Shown piece by piece: positions 1 through 7,415 of a DNA stretch of 35,965 nt. Position 1 is the first letter of the stretch. The number at the start of each line of letters is the position of its first letter. The notes under the pieces are model-generated. The model saw only the letters and a list, made by a program, of their open reading frames with translations. It did no database searches and was not told the origin of the DNA. The translations under genes and the position numbers were made by a program. This stretch comes from Actinomycetes bacterium (lineage in GTDB: Bacteria > Actinomycetota > Acidimicrobiia > Acidimicrobiales > Acidimicrobiaceae): the NCBI GenBank assembly GCA_021786375.1, contig JAJYNL010000104.1, positions 7,712-43,676 of the forward strand, written 5' to 3'.

Positions 1-13
1 CCAGCCCCTGGTT

Positions 14-60
14 GCAAGAGCCCCTGCGCAGGGAGGCGCGCGGGGGCTCTTGCGCGTTTT
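14..60 (+). terminator. Terminator-like hairpin before the ABC permease gene
   Basis: An 11-bp perfect inverted repeat (GCAAGAGCCCC at 14-24, GGGGCTCTTGC at 43-53) is followed three bases later by four T (57-60). This is the form of a rho-independent terminator for a gene ending left of the window. Iron-type ABC operons often place the substrate-binding protein gene just before the permease, so the hairpin may partly stop transcription and protect an abundant binding-protein mRNA. That role is inferred, since the upstream gene is not visible. The T tract is short, so read-through into the permease is plausible. Confidence 0.65.
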
Positions 61-83
61 CACACCCGGACGAGAAAGAGAAG

Positions 84-1865
84 ATGACCGCCGAACCAGT
101 ACTGCTCGAACGCACACCCGGTCAACCCGTCGAGCACCGTAAACACACGCCGAGCCAACCGAATGGCCGAGGGCCCTGGGGGGCGGTGGCCGCCGCACTT
201 CTTGCCACCGTGCTCATCCTCCCAGTGCTGCTCTTCCTGCTCCAGGCATTCATGCCCGGCCTCTTCGCGCCTTCGGGCCCGTTGTTCAGCATCTCCCCCA
301 TCCGCTATGCGCTGCAAGGGGACTCGCTGCGCGGAATGGTGGACTCGCTCCTGGTCTCGGTGGCCTCCGCCGTCATCGCCTCGGCACTGGGCTTGCTGAG
401 CGCCTGGATCACACGGCGCACCAATCTGCGCGGAGTACGGCTCTGGTCGGTTTCGATGTGGTTCCTGCTCCTGGTGCCGACGTACATGACCGCCGAGGGC
501 TGGCAGCGCCTGCTGGAGCCGGCGGGAGTGCTGGCACGCGCCGGACTTCATCCCGCCCCCGCCTACCACCTCTTCTTCGGCCCCCTTGGGGTGGTCTTCG
601 TCCTGGGGATGTCGGGGCTGCCCTTCGCGTACCTGGCGGTCAGCGCCACCTTGGCCAACGTGGGCGCGGAGCTGGAGGATGCCGCCCGGGTCCACTCCGG
701 GACGCGCTTGGACTCCCTCCGCGTAGTTATGCCCCTAATGGCGCCGGCGCTCCTCTCCGCCTTTGCCATCGTCTTTGCCGAATCGATGAGCGACTTCGGC
801 GTGGCCTACACCTTGGCCGCCAACGCGCACTTCCCCATCGCCACCTACTCCCTGTACACCTCGATCGACGCGATCCCGGTGAACTTTCCCAACGCGGCGG
901 CGATCGGCTGGCTCCTGGTCGCCTCGGCGCTGCTTCCGGTCTATCTCCAACGCCGGCTTACCAAGTCCAAAAGCTACGCCATCGTCGGCGGGCGCCGCCG
1001 CTTTGCCAGGCGCTCGGAGATCACCGGCAAAACCCGCTGGGCCTTGTACGCGGTCCTTGGCGCCACCTTCCTCCTTGCCATCGGCGTGCCGGTTCTCGGA
1101 CTGGTGAGCGCCTCGCTCACCAGGGGACTCGGCAGCCAGATCGGTGCCGCAAGCTTGACGCTGTCCAACTACCGTCGCGTCTTCTCCTCGACGCTGCTCG
1201 GCTCGCCCCTGCGCTACTCGGCGTGGATGTCCCTCGCGACGGCGACGGCGACCATTGCCTTCGGCGCCTACCTGGCACGCATCCTTTCCCGCCGCGAGCA
1301 GGGAGCGGCGGCCCGGGCGCTGGATCTGCTGCTGATCGGCTCGGTGGCCCTGCCGGGGATCGTGCTCGGCGCGGGCTACATCTTCACCTACAACCAGCCC
1401 ATTCTCTCAGATGTGGGGATCAACCTTTACGGAACCTCCAAGCTGCTCTTCCTTGGCTACCTGGCCACCGCACTACCCGCCACCTCGCGAATCCTGGTCG
1501 GGCCCCTGGCCCAGGTCCAATCGAACATGACCCTGGCCGCGCGGGTCCACGGCGCCGCCCCGGTGAGGGCATGGATGCAGGCGGTGATGCCCATCCTCTC
1601 GCGCGCCCTGCTCTCGGCCTGGCTGCTCACCTTCGCAAAGACGCTGCTCGAGCTGCCGCTTTCGCAGCTCCTCTATGCACCAGGCTCGCTGCCGCTTTCG
1701 GTGGCGATCAACAAGCTCACCGCGGGATACGACTACGGCGGAGGCGCAGCGATGTCGGTGATCGCGCTGGCCGCCGCTCTGATTGTGATCGGGGTGGCCA
1801 ACGGACTGTATCGCCTGCTTGCTCCGCGCGGCTGGCAAAGGATGGGAGGGATGATCGATGACTGA
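84..1865 (+). CDS. Iron(III)-type ABC transporter permease, two fused halves
   Basis: Inner-membrane permease of 593 residues, the usual size of FbpB/SfuB-type proteins in which two six-helix permease domains are fused. Each half carries a cytoplasmic EAA-type loop that docks on the ATPase: residues about 196-222 (ELEDAARVHSGTRLDSL and following) and about 481-507 (NMTLAARVHGAAPVRAW and following). Hydrophobic segments start near residue 33, after a charged cytoplasmic N-terminus. I chose the ATG at 84 because a purine-rich GAGAAAGAGAAG precedes it directly; a TTG at 12 would run through the upstream hairpin. The gene overlaps the ATPase gene by 8 bases. Substrate is inferred from family likeness: ferric iron is most likely, but phosphonate, thiamine or another anion cannot be excluded without the binding protein. 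Confidence 0.88.
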   Translation: MTAEPVLLERTPGQPVEHRKHTPSQPNGRGPWGAVAAALLATVLILPVLLFLLQAFMPGLFAPSGPLFSISPIRYALQGDSLRGMVDSLLVSVASAVIASALGLLSAWITRRTNLRGVRLWSVSMWFLLLVPTYMTAEGWQRLLEPAGVLARAGLHPAPAYHLFFGPLGVVFVLGMSGLPFAYLAVSATLANVGAELEDAARVHSGTRLDSLRVVMPLMAPALLSAFAIVFAESMSDFGVAYTLAANAHFPIATYSLYTSIDAIPVNFPNAAAIGWLLVASALLPVYLQRRLTKSKSYAIVGGRRRFARRSEITGKTRWALYAVLGATFLLAIGVPVLGLVSASLTRGLGSQIGAASLTLSNYRRVFSSTLLGSPLRYSAWMSLATATATIAFGAYLARILSRREQGAAARALDLLLIGSVALPGIVLGAGYIFTYNQPILSDVGINLYGTSKLLFLGYLATALPATSRILVGPLAQVQSNMTLAARVHGAAPVRAWMQAVMPILSRALLSAWLLTFAKTLLELPLSQLLYAPGSLPLSVAINKLTAGYDYGGGAAMSVIALAAALIVIGVANGLYRLLAPRGWQRMGGMIDD

Positions 1866-3045
1866 GTCTTGGGCCGGACAGACTCCGGCAGTCGTTCTAA
1901 GAGGAGTGGCGAAGAGCTACGACGGCCGGAGGGATGCCATCACAGCGATGACCCTGGAGGTCGGACAAGGCGAATTCGCGGTTTTGCTCGGTCCTTCCGG
2001 CTCGGGCAAATCGACCATCCTGCGCGCCATCGCCGGCATCGAACGCATAGATACCGGAAGCATCGAGATCTTCGGGCGCCAGGTTGCCGGACCTCGCTTA
2101 CACGTCGCCCCGGAGGATCGTGGGGTCTCCATGGTCTTCCAGGACTATGCGCTCTGGCCACACATGACCGTCCTCGACAACGTCGCCTTCGCCCTAAAGC
2201 GGGCCAAGCTCGGCTCGCACGAACGCAAGGAGAAGGCGGCCGAGATGCTCTCCCGCGTCGGTTTGGGCGGCAAGGAGATCCGCTACCCCGCCGAGTTGAG
2301 CGGAGGCGAGCAGCAGCGGGTTGCTCTGGCGCGTGCACTGGTGGGCCACTGCGGTCTGGTCCTCTTCGACGAGCCACTATCCAACCTGGATGCCGACCTT
2401 CGCGAGAGGCTGCGCCTGGAAATCGCCACCCTCACCCGGGAGAGCAATGCCAGCGTGATCTACATCACCCACGACCAGGCCGAAGCCTTCGCACTGGCCG
2501 ACAAGATCGGCGTGCTCTCCGCAGGGCGCCTGGTGCAGATGGGCACGCCCGAGGAGATCTATCAGCAGCCGGTGGACTCCTTCATCGCCCGCTTCACCGG
2601 CCTTGCCGGCGAGTTCAGCGGACGGGTTCGGGCCAGGCTCGCCTCCGATCTGGTCGAGGTGGAGGTGCCCGCTGCCTCCGCAGTCCTCCATGCCAGGGCG
2701 GTGGGGCCGCTGCGGTCCGGGGACACGGTGTCTCTCGCCATGCGGCCCTTCGCGCTGGGAATCTGCGACGCCGATGAGCGGTCGATCGAGGCTAGGGTCT
2801 TGGACGTCGCCTATCGCGGCAGAGGATACGAACACGCGCTTTCCATTGGCGGGAGCGTGATCTCCTCGGTGTTTTGCGCCGAGAGGCACCCGCGTGGAAG
2901 CCGCGTCTTCGTATCGGTGGATCCCGCCGGCTGCCTGGCATTCTCGCGGGGCGAAGAGTTGGCGATGACCGCCACACCCGATTCAAGCGTTGACGGAGCC
3001 GACGACGACGTGATTGCATTCGATCTGACGGAGTATGCCCTATGA
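1858..3045 (+). CDS. ABC transporter ATP-binding protein, FbpC/PotA type
   Basis: Cytoplasmic ATPase of 395 residues that drives the upstream permease. All motor motifs are present: Walker A GPSGSGKST (45-53), Q-loop Gln95, signature LSGGEQQ (147-153), Walker B ending in Asp171-Glu172, D-loop, and the switch His205 in YITHDQ. After about residue 240 a TOBE-like regulatory domain follows, typical of the iron, sulfate, spermidine and maltose subfamilies. The ATG overlaps the end of the permease gene (stop 1863-1865), and the stop overlaps the next start as ATGA, so the proteins are very probably translationally coupled. Iron is the favoured substrate because FbpC-like ATPases pair with two-domain permeases of this kind, but the sequence alone does not prove it. 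Confidence 0.9.
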   Translation: MTESWAGQTPAVVLRGVAKSYDGRRDAITAMTLEVGQGEFAVLLGPSGSGKSTILRAIAGIERIDTGSIEIFGRQVAGPRLHVAPEDRGVSMVFQDYALWPHMTVLDNVAFALKRAKLGSHERKEKAAEMLSRVGLGGKEIRYPAELSGGEQQRVALARALVGHCGLVLFDEPLSNLDADLRERLRLEIATLTRESNASVIYITHDQAEAFALADKIGVLSAGRLVQMGTPEEIYQQPVDSFIARFTGLAGEFSGRVRARLASDLVEVEVPAASAVLHARAVGPLRSGDTVSLAMRPFALGICDADERSIEARVLDVAYRGRGYEHALSIGGSVISSVFCAERHPRGSRVFVSVDPAGCLAFSRGEELAMTATPDSSVDGADDDVIAFDLTEYAL

Positions 3046-3794
3046 GTTCGTTCGTACTGGTGGCAGCGGTCTTTCTTGCATCCGCGGTGGAGATGGTGGA
3101 GGCCCTCACCATCGTCCTGGCGGCGGGAACAACCCGCAGCTGGCGCTCGGCGCTGGAGGGAACCGGCGCAGCGATCGTTGTGCTCGGGGTGCTGGTGGCG
3201 GTAGTCGGAGTGCCTCTGGTCAAATACGTGCCGATCTCGACCATGCGGCTGGTGATCGGGGCTCTGCTCCTGATCTTCGGCCTGCAATGGTTGCGCAAGG
3301 CAATACTGCGGGCATCGGGGTTGAAGGCCATGCACAATGAGGACGAGATTTACGAGAAGGAGGTGGCCAGGCTGGGCGCCATTCCCGGGTCGCCTTCCGG
3401 CCGCGACGCCACCGCCTTCACCGTGGCCTTCAAGGGAGTCTTCCTCGAGGGCCTCGAGGTGGTGATAGTGGTACTGACCCTGGGCGTGGCCAACCACCGC
3501 CTCGCCCTGGCGGCTTGGGCAGCCGCGGCGGCGATCCTCGTCATCGGCCTGGTCGGGGTGATCGTCTCAAGGCAGCTCTCCAAGGTTCCGGAGAACGCAA
3601 TGAAGATGGCGGTCGGCATGATGCTGGTCAGCTTCGGGAGCTTCTGGTCCGGTGAGGGCATCGGCGTCCACTGGCCCCTCTCCGACCTCTCCATCCTTGG
3701 CTTGATCGCCCTTTACGGATTGGCCACTCTGGTCATGGTCAAAGTCCTGTCCGGAGTCCGCCCGGGACTGGAGATGGCGGAGGAGGCACAATGA
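3042..3794 (+). CDS. FTR1-like duplicated membrane protein (resembles COG4280)
   Basis: Integral membrane protein of 250 residues with about six or seven hydrophobic segments. It is built as a visible internal duplication. Segment 14-29 (AVEMVEALTIVLAAG) matches 131-148 (VFLEGLEVVIVVLTLG), and LVIGALLLIFG (70-80) matches MAVGMMLVSFG (189-199). The paired E-x-x-E cores (Glu17/Glu20 and Glu136/Glu139), the second within an EGLE motif, recall the REGLE iron-binding motifs of FTR1/EfeU permeases. The protein resembles the uncharacterised family COG4280. It overlaps the ATPase stop and the next start by 4 bases each, so it belongs to the ABC operon. A role in metal uptake or export is an inference from the acidic membrane motifs and this context; the transported ion is unknown. 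Confidence 0.7.
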   Translation: MSSFVLVAAVFLASAVEMVEALTIVLAAGTTRSWRSALEGTGAAIVVLGVLVAVVGVPLVKYVPISTMRLVIGALLLIFGLQWLRKAILRASGLKAMHNEDEIYEKEVARLGAIPGSPSGRDATAFTVAFKGVFLEGLEVVIVVLTLGVANHRLALAAWAAAAAILVIGLVGVIVSRQLSKVPENAMKMAVGMMLVSFGSFWSGEGIGVHWPLSDLSILGLIALYGLATLVMVKVLSGVRPGLEMAEEAQ

Positions 3795-4018
3795 CGCGCG
3801 CTGCCCGGGCGTTTGCCATGTTCTGGTGGGACTTCCTCGTGGGCGACACCCCCGAGCTAACAATCGGCATCCTTGTGGCGCTGGGAGCGGTCTATCTCTT
3901 CCCCAAGGGGTCGACGCTGGCAGGGGCCGTGCTCTACGGTGTCGTGGTGGTGACGGTGGCGCTATCGCTCGCCATCGAGGCCCGTCGCGTCGCCAAGCGC
4001 TCGGGGCGCGGAGGCTAA
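3791..4018 (+). CDS. Small two-helix membrane protein, last gene of the ABC operon
   Basis: A 75-residue protein I do not recognise as a named family. It has an N-terminal amphipathic stretch rich in Trp and Phe (MFWWDFLVGDTPEL), two hydrophobic segments at about 21-37 and 45-62, and a basic tail RRVAKRSGR that should face the cytoplasm. Its ATG overlaps the stop of the FTR1-like gene as ATGA, which is strong evidence that it is translated with the operon. It may be an accessory subunit or stabiliser of the membrane protein before it; this is inferred from position only. No promoter or terminator lies between it and the upstream genes. Confidence 0.65.
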   Translation: MTRAARAFAMFWWDFLVGDTPELTIGILVALGAVYLFPKGSTLAGAVLYGVVVVTVALSLAIEARRVAKRSGRGG

Positions 4019-4057
4019 ACCGCCCGCGAAGACAAAGCGCCCGGCTTTTCCCTCTAT

Positions 4058-4077
4058 TGGCATCACCTGGCATCACC
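4058..4077 (+). promoter_or_regulatory. Tandem 10-bp direct repeat upstream of the sedolisin gene
   Basis: Two exact copies of TGGCATCACC lie head to tail at 4058-4067 and 4068-4077, about 77 bases before the sedolisin start codon. One helical turn of spacing is typical of a site bound by a dimer or by two regulator molecules on one DNA face. TTGGCA at 4057-4062 could double as a -35 element, but no good -10 sits at normal spacing. Regulation of the protease from here is a guess. Confidence 0.35.
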
Positions 4078-4153
4078 GATGGTCTAGATTCCGATACAGG
4101 TCGCTGCATCGGGTCGCGATAATGACATCCTTGTGATCTACAGGGGGAGAACA

Positions 4154-5542
4154 ATGAATTCCAGTTTCACCCGTAGGCTTCTACGCGCCGCCGGCGGGCT
4201 GGCGCCGTTATCGCTGTTGGCAGCAGGTGGGGCAGCCGCTTCCTCTCCGCCTCTGGCTCAAGCCGTTCGGGCCACGAGCAATTTGGTGCCGCTGATGACC
4301 GTGGGGGCCGTGATTCATACGCAAGGCCCGCCATCCTCGGCCACCTGCGTTAAATACTTCGGCATCGCCTGTTACGCGCCATCGGACATGGCCAACGAAT
4401 ACAACTTCAGCGGCGCCTACGCCGGCGGAAACAACGGCGCCCGCCAGACCATCGTCATCTTCGACTCCTACGGCTCCCCCACCATCCGCCACGACCTGGC
4501 CACCTTCGACAAGGCCTACGGACTGCCCGCCCCGCCTTCGTTCCACATCTACTATCCCGAGGGCAAGCCGGTCCTCAACTACCAGGGACTGCCCAGCCCG
4601 GCCAACTACAACAACAAGGCCATCGCAACCGAGGTCGGTTGGGCCTATGAGACCACCCTCGACGTCGAGTGGGCCCACGCGATGGCACCGGGCGCCAACA
4701 TCGCCCTGGTAACCGTCCCGGTTGCGGAGACCCAGGGAGTTCAGGGGCTGCAGAACCTGGAGAACGCCCAGCGCTGGGCGCTCATGAACCACATCGGCAA
4801 CATATGGTCGGACTCCTTCGCCACCACCGAACAGGCCTTCCACAACCCGGCCGTCCTCATGGGCCTCAACAACCTCTACGCCCAGGCCGATGCCGCCGGC
4901 ATCACACCACTCTTCGCCTCGGGTGACTCAGGGGTGGCCAATGCCAACCTCCAGGGCAAGACCTACCCCTACCCGACCGTCAACTTCCCCTCCTCCAGCC
5001 CGAATGTCCTCTCGGTGGGCGGGACTCAGATCAATGCCTCCACTCCCTCCGCCCCGATCACCTCCTACCAGCCCGAGGCGGTCTGGAACGACCACTACGG
5101 GGCAGGAGGGGGCGGCTACAGCGCGGTCTTCGGGGAGCCCGCCTTCCAGAGCGCGGCGAGCATCCACGACCCGAGCGGCATGCGGGGGTTGCCGGATGTC
5201 TCCTACAACGCCGCGGTTGTCTCGGCGGTGAACATCTACGAGAGCTTCGACCCGATCTACGGCCCGGGCTGGGTGCCCATAGGCGGCACCAGCGCGGCCA
5301 CTCCCCAGTGGGCGGCGGCATTGGCGGTGATAAACCAGGCCGACGGAGCACAGGGCTTTATCGCCCCCAAGCTGTATGGACTCTCCGCCTCGGCCTACGC
5401 CTCGGCATTCCACGACATAACCATCGGCGACAACAGCTTCGGCGGGATCGCCGGCTACAAGGCCGGCCCAGGATGGGATCCGGCCAGCGGCCTGGGTACG
5501 CCCAACGTGGCCGGCCTGGTTGGCGCACTCAAGACTCCCTAG
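4154..5542 (+). CDS. Secreted sedolisin-family (S53) acid peptidase without propeptide
   Basis: Predicted exported serine-carboxyl endopeptidase of 462 residues. All catalytic residues of family S53 are present at family spacing: Glu166 and Asp170 in ETTLDVEWAHAMAP, the oxyanion Asp258 in FASGDSG, and the nucleophile Ser380 in GGTSAATP. The calcium-site region near the C-terminus (DITIGDN, then AGPGWDPASGLGTP) is intact. A signal peptide with basic FTRRLLRAAGG and a hydrophobic AlaLeu-rich core ends near residue 29. The catalytic fold starts at about residue 65, so the propeptide of roughly 170-200 residues found in most sedolisins is missing. ATG 4154 has a good AGGGGGAG ribosome site; the GTG at 4133 has none. 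Sedolisins usually work at acid pH, which fits an acidic habitat. Cys65 and Cys73 may form a disulfide. Confidence 0.9.
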   Translation: MNSSFTRRLLRAAGGLAPLSLLAAGGAAASSPPLAQAVRATSNLVPLMTVGAVIHTQGPPSSATCVKYFGIACYAPSDMANEYNFSGAYAGGNNGARQTIVIFDSYGSPTIRHDLATFDKAYGLPAPPSFHIYYPEGKPVLNYQGLPSPANYNNKAIATEVGWAYETTLDVEWAHAMAPGANIALVTVPVAETQGVQGLQNLENAQRWALMNHIGNIWSDSFATTEQAFHNPAVLMGLNNLYAQADAAGITPLFASGDSGVANANLQGKTYPYPTVNFPSSSPNVLSVGGTQINASTPSAPITSYQPEAVWNDHYGAGGGGYSAVFGEPAFQSAASIHDPSGMRGLPDVSYNAAVVSAVNIYESFDPIYGPGWVPIGGTSAATPQWAAALAVINQADGAQGFIAPKLYGLSASAYASAFHDITIGDNSFGGIAGYKAGPGWDPASGLGTPNVAGLVGALKTP

Positions 5543-5551
5543 CCCCGGCAT

Positions 5552-5589
5552 ATGCCGCCTCCGGCTCCATACCCGGCCGGAGGCGGCAT
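5552..5589 (+). terminator. Hairpin after the sedolisin gene
   Basis: A perfect 14-bp inverted repeat (ATGCCGCCTCCGGC at 5552-5565 and its complement at 5576-5589) encloses a 10-base loop, starting nine bases past the sedolisin stop codon. No T tract follows, so it is not a textbook intrinsic terminator, though such I-shaped hairpins are often called terminators in high-GC actinobacteria. It could also shield the 3' end of the mRNA. Confidence 0.5.
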
Positions 5590-5637
5590 CCCGCGAACCA
5601 GTTGCGGAGCGCCCGAACCCGAGCCAGGCTTGATCCC

Positions 5638-6150
5638 ATGGATGAGACTCCCCTCGAGTTCGAAAAGCTCCGGCAACTGCTCGACCGGAGCGCCGAGACG
5701 GCCGGCGCCCACCTTCGCTCGGTGATCACCCCCGACCGCCGCCTGAGCGCGCCTCACCTGTGCGAGCGCCTACAAGGAATGCGCCTCCTGGTGGTGGCCA
5801 CCGTGACCCGCGACGGGCGTCCCCTGGCGGGACCGGTGGACGGATACTTCTTCCACGGCTCCTGGTACTTCGGCTCCGCAAGGGGATCGGCGAGGATGAG
5901 GCATCTGGAGGCGCGGCCCGGAGTAAGCGCCACACATCTTGTCGGCGAGGATTTTGCCGTCACCGTGCATGGCCGAGCCGAGCTCTTCGATATCGCCGGC
6001 CCGGTCCATCCCGAACTCCGGGAGGCGATGCTCGCGCATTATCTGCCACTGCAGGGTCCCGCCTTCGCCGAGTGGTTGAAGAAGTCCGATTTGCTTGGAG
6101 CTCGCATCGAGGCCTCCAAGATGTTCACCTTTTACGCCGGCGCCGATTGA
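5638..6150 (+). CDS. Pyridoxamine-phosphate-oxidase-like flavin split-barrel protein
   Basis: A 170-residue protein with the FMN-binding split-barrel pattern: a strand LLVVATVTRDGRPLAGPVDG (about 46-65), a YFFHGSWYFGSARGS segment that would line the flavin phosphate site, and the middle strands VSATHLVGEDFAVTVHGRAEL. The family includes PNP oxidases, general-stress FMN proteins and F420-dependent reductases, and I cannot pick between these. An N-terminal helix of about 35 residues (EFEKLRQLLDRSAE) precedes the barrel. The start at ATG 5638 is chosen as the first in-frame codon near the homologous region; the ribosome site is weak. A short gap and the hairpin above separate it from the sedolisin gene. 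Confidence 0.7.
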   Translation: MDETPLEFEKLRQLLDRSAETAGAHLRSVITPDRRLSAPHLCERLQGMRLLVVATVTRDGRPLAGPVDGYFFHGSWYFGSARGSARMRHLEARPGVSATHLVGEDFAVTVHGRAELFDIAGPVHPELREAMLAHYLPLQGPAFAEWLKKSDLLGARIEASKMFTFYAGAD

Positions 6151-6276
6151 CCATCCGGGAGGAGTCATCGCCGGTCCGCCCTCTCGGGCGCCTTCCCGCG
6201 ATCGGTCCGAGGCGTCCTCGCCGCCGCAAACGAAGATCGCCGACCCTCTGGGCCGGCGACTCGTCTGATTCAATTG

Positions 6277-6349
6277 CTCCGGGGGAGAGACTCGAACTCT
6301 CAACCCCACGGTTAACAGCCGCGTGCTCTGCCAATTGAGCTACCCCGGA
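6277..6349 (-). tRNA. tRNA-Asn (GTT anticodon)
   Basis: Read on the minus strand, the sequence folds as a full cloverleaf of 73 bases. The acceptor stem is TCCGGGG with CCCCGGA and discriminator G. The D-arm is GCTC/GAGC with loop AATTGGCA. The anticodon stem is CGCGG/CCGTG with one weak pair, around loop CTGTTAA giving anticodon GTT. The variable loop is GGGTT, and the T-arm is GAGAG/CTCTC around TTCGAGT. CCA is not encoded and must be added after transcription. It lies between the flavin protein gene and the sigma factor gene. No phage-like attachment duplication is visible around it. Confidence 0.96.
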
Positions 6350-6441
6350 GTGTGCTCTTATAAGTTAGCAGGCCTGCGCCAGGAGATATGCCGCATTGCG
6401 CCCGCGGTGAGTGGTCACGGAGACGGCGTAGCGCAGGCCGC

Positions 6442-7383
6442 TCAGGCCTCGAGCATCCCCTTCAACTCCCCGCCGGCGTCCGCGGAACGCAGCCTGACCT
6501 TGGCACGGTGCTCGAGCTGGCGGACCCGCTCCCTGGAGACGCCGAGACGGGATGCGATCACCTCGTCCGAGACGGGCTCGGGTGAGGCGCCAAGGCCGAA
6601 CTTCATGGTGATTACAGCGCGTTCCTTCTCGGTCAGGACTCCCATCGCCTTGACCAGCGCCTGCCTCAGGGCGGCGCCTTCCACCTCCGAGAACTCCCCC
6701 CGTGACCCGGCGTCCTCGATCACATCGATCAGGGTCGCCTCGCCCGAGCCGTCCCCGCCCAGGCTCTGGTCGAGCGAGACCGCATCCACCTGCAGGGCTA
6801 GAAGGTCGGCCACGCGCCGAGCCGGCAGCTGGCTTGCCGCAGAAAGCTCGTCCAGGGTTGGTTCGTGCGAGAGCTCCTGCATGAGTAGCTGGCGCGTCCG
6901 TGAAACCATGCCCAGCTCCTCGGCGACGTGCTGGGGCAAGCGGATGCTCCCCTTCTGCTCGCCGATGGCCCGGGCCATGGCCTGGCGAATCCACCAGGTC
7001 GCGTAAGTGGAAAAGCGGAACCCCTTGTGGTAGTCGAACTTCTCCGCTGCCCGCATGAGGGCGATGTTCCCCTCCTGGATGAGATCGAGGAAGGAGACGC
7101 CCCGGTAACGGTAACGCTTGGCAATGGAGACGACCAGGCGCAGGTTGGAATTGGTGAGAGTCATCTTGGCCGCTTCGCCGTCATCGATCAGCGCTTCGTC
7201 GGAGGCATGGCCGCCTCCGTCGAGGCAGCGCTGCAGCGCCAGGCAGCCGGTCTCGATCCGCCTCGCCAGGTCCGCCTCCTCCTGGAAATTGAGCAGCGGG
7301 TACTTGGAGATCTCCATCAGATATTCGCGCAGCGAAGCTTCGGATTCCGGGCCCGCTGCCGCCCGTTCGCCTCTGGTACTCAT
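6442..7383 (-). CDS. rpoD: RNA polymerase sigma-70 factor, RpoD/SigA-like (group 1 or 2)
   Basis: Sigma factor of 313 residues directing RNA polymerase to promoters. Region 1.2 is at about 17-47 (LREYLMEISKYPLLNFQEE). Regions 2.1-2.4 are at about 80-140, with NLRLVVSIAKRYRYRGVSFLDL and STYATWWIRQAMARAI. Region 3 follows, and region 4 is at 250-300, with the helix-turn-helix VSDEVIASRLGVSRERVRQL. It lacks the long acidic region 1.1 of many principal sigma factors, so it is either a short RpoD or a group 2 paralogue. It starts 32 bases after dnaG, the same pairing as in the classical macromolecular-synthesis operon (rpsU-dnaG-rpoD), which favours the housekeeping role. The gene symbol is therefore tentative, while the family is certain. 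Confidence 0.9.
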   Translation of the reverse strand: MSTRGERAAAGPESEASLREYLMEISKYPLLNFQEEADLARRIETGCLALQRCLDGGGHASDEALIDDGEAAKMTLTNSNLRLVVSIAKRYRYRGVSFLDLIQEGNIALMRAAEKFDYHKGFRFSTYATWWIRQAMARAIGEQKGSIRLPQHVAEELGMVSRTRQLLMQELSHEPTLDELSAASQLPARRVADLLALQVDAVSLDQSLGGDGSGEATLIDVIEDAGSRGEFSEVEGAALRQALVKAMGVLTEKERAVITMKFGLGASPEPVSDEVIASRLGVSRERVRQLEHRAKVRLRSADAGGELKGMLEA

Positions 7384-7415
7384 GGATCCCTCGCCACGAT
7401 AATGACCACCTCCGC

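Noticed and set aside
458-1861. Long open frame of 467 codons in another frame of the permease gene
   Set aside because: Arg/Gly/Pro-rich composition typical of shadow frames in high-GC DNA; the permease frame has helices and EAA loops.
6277-6349. tRNA-Asn as integration site of a mobile element
   Set aside because: No integrase nearby and no duplicated tRNA 3' end seen.
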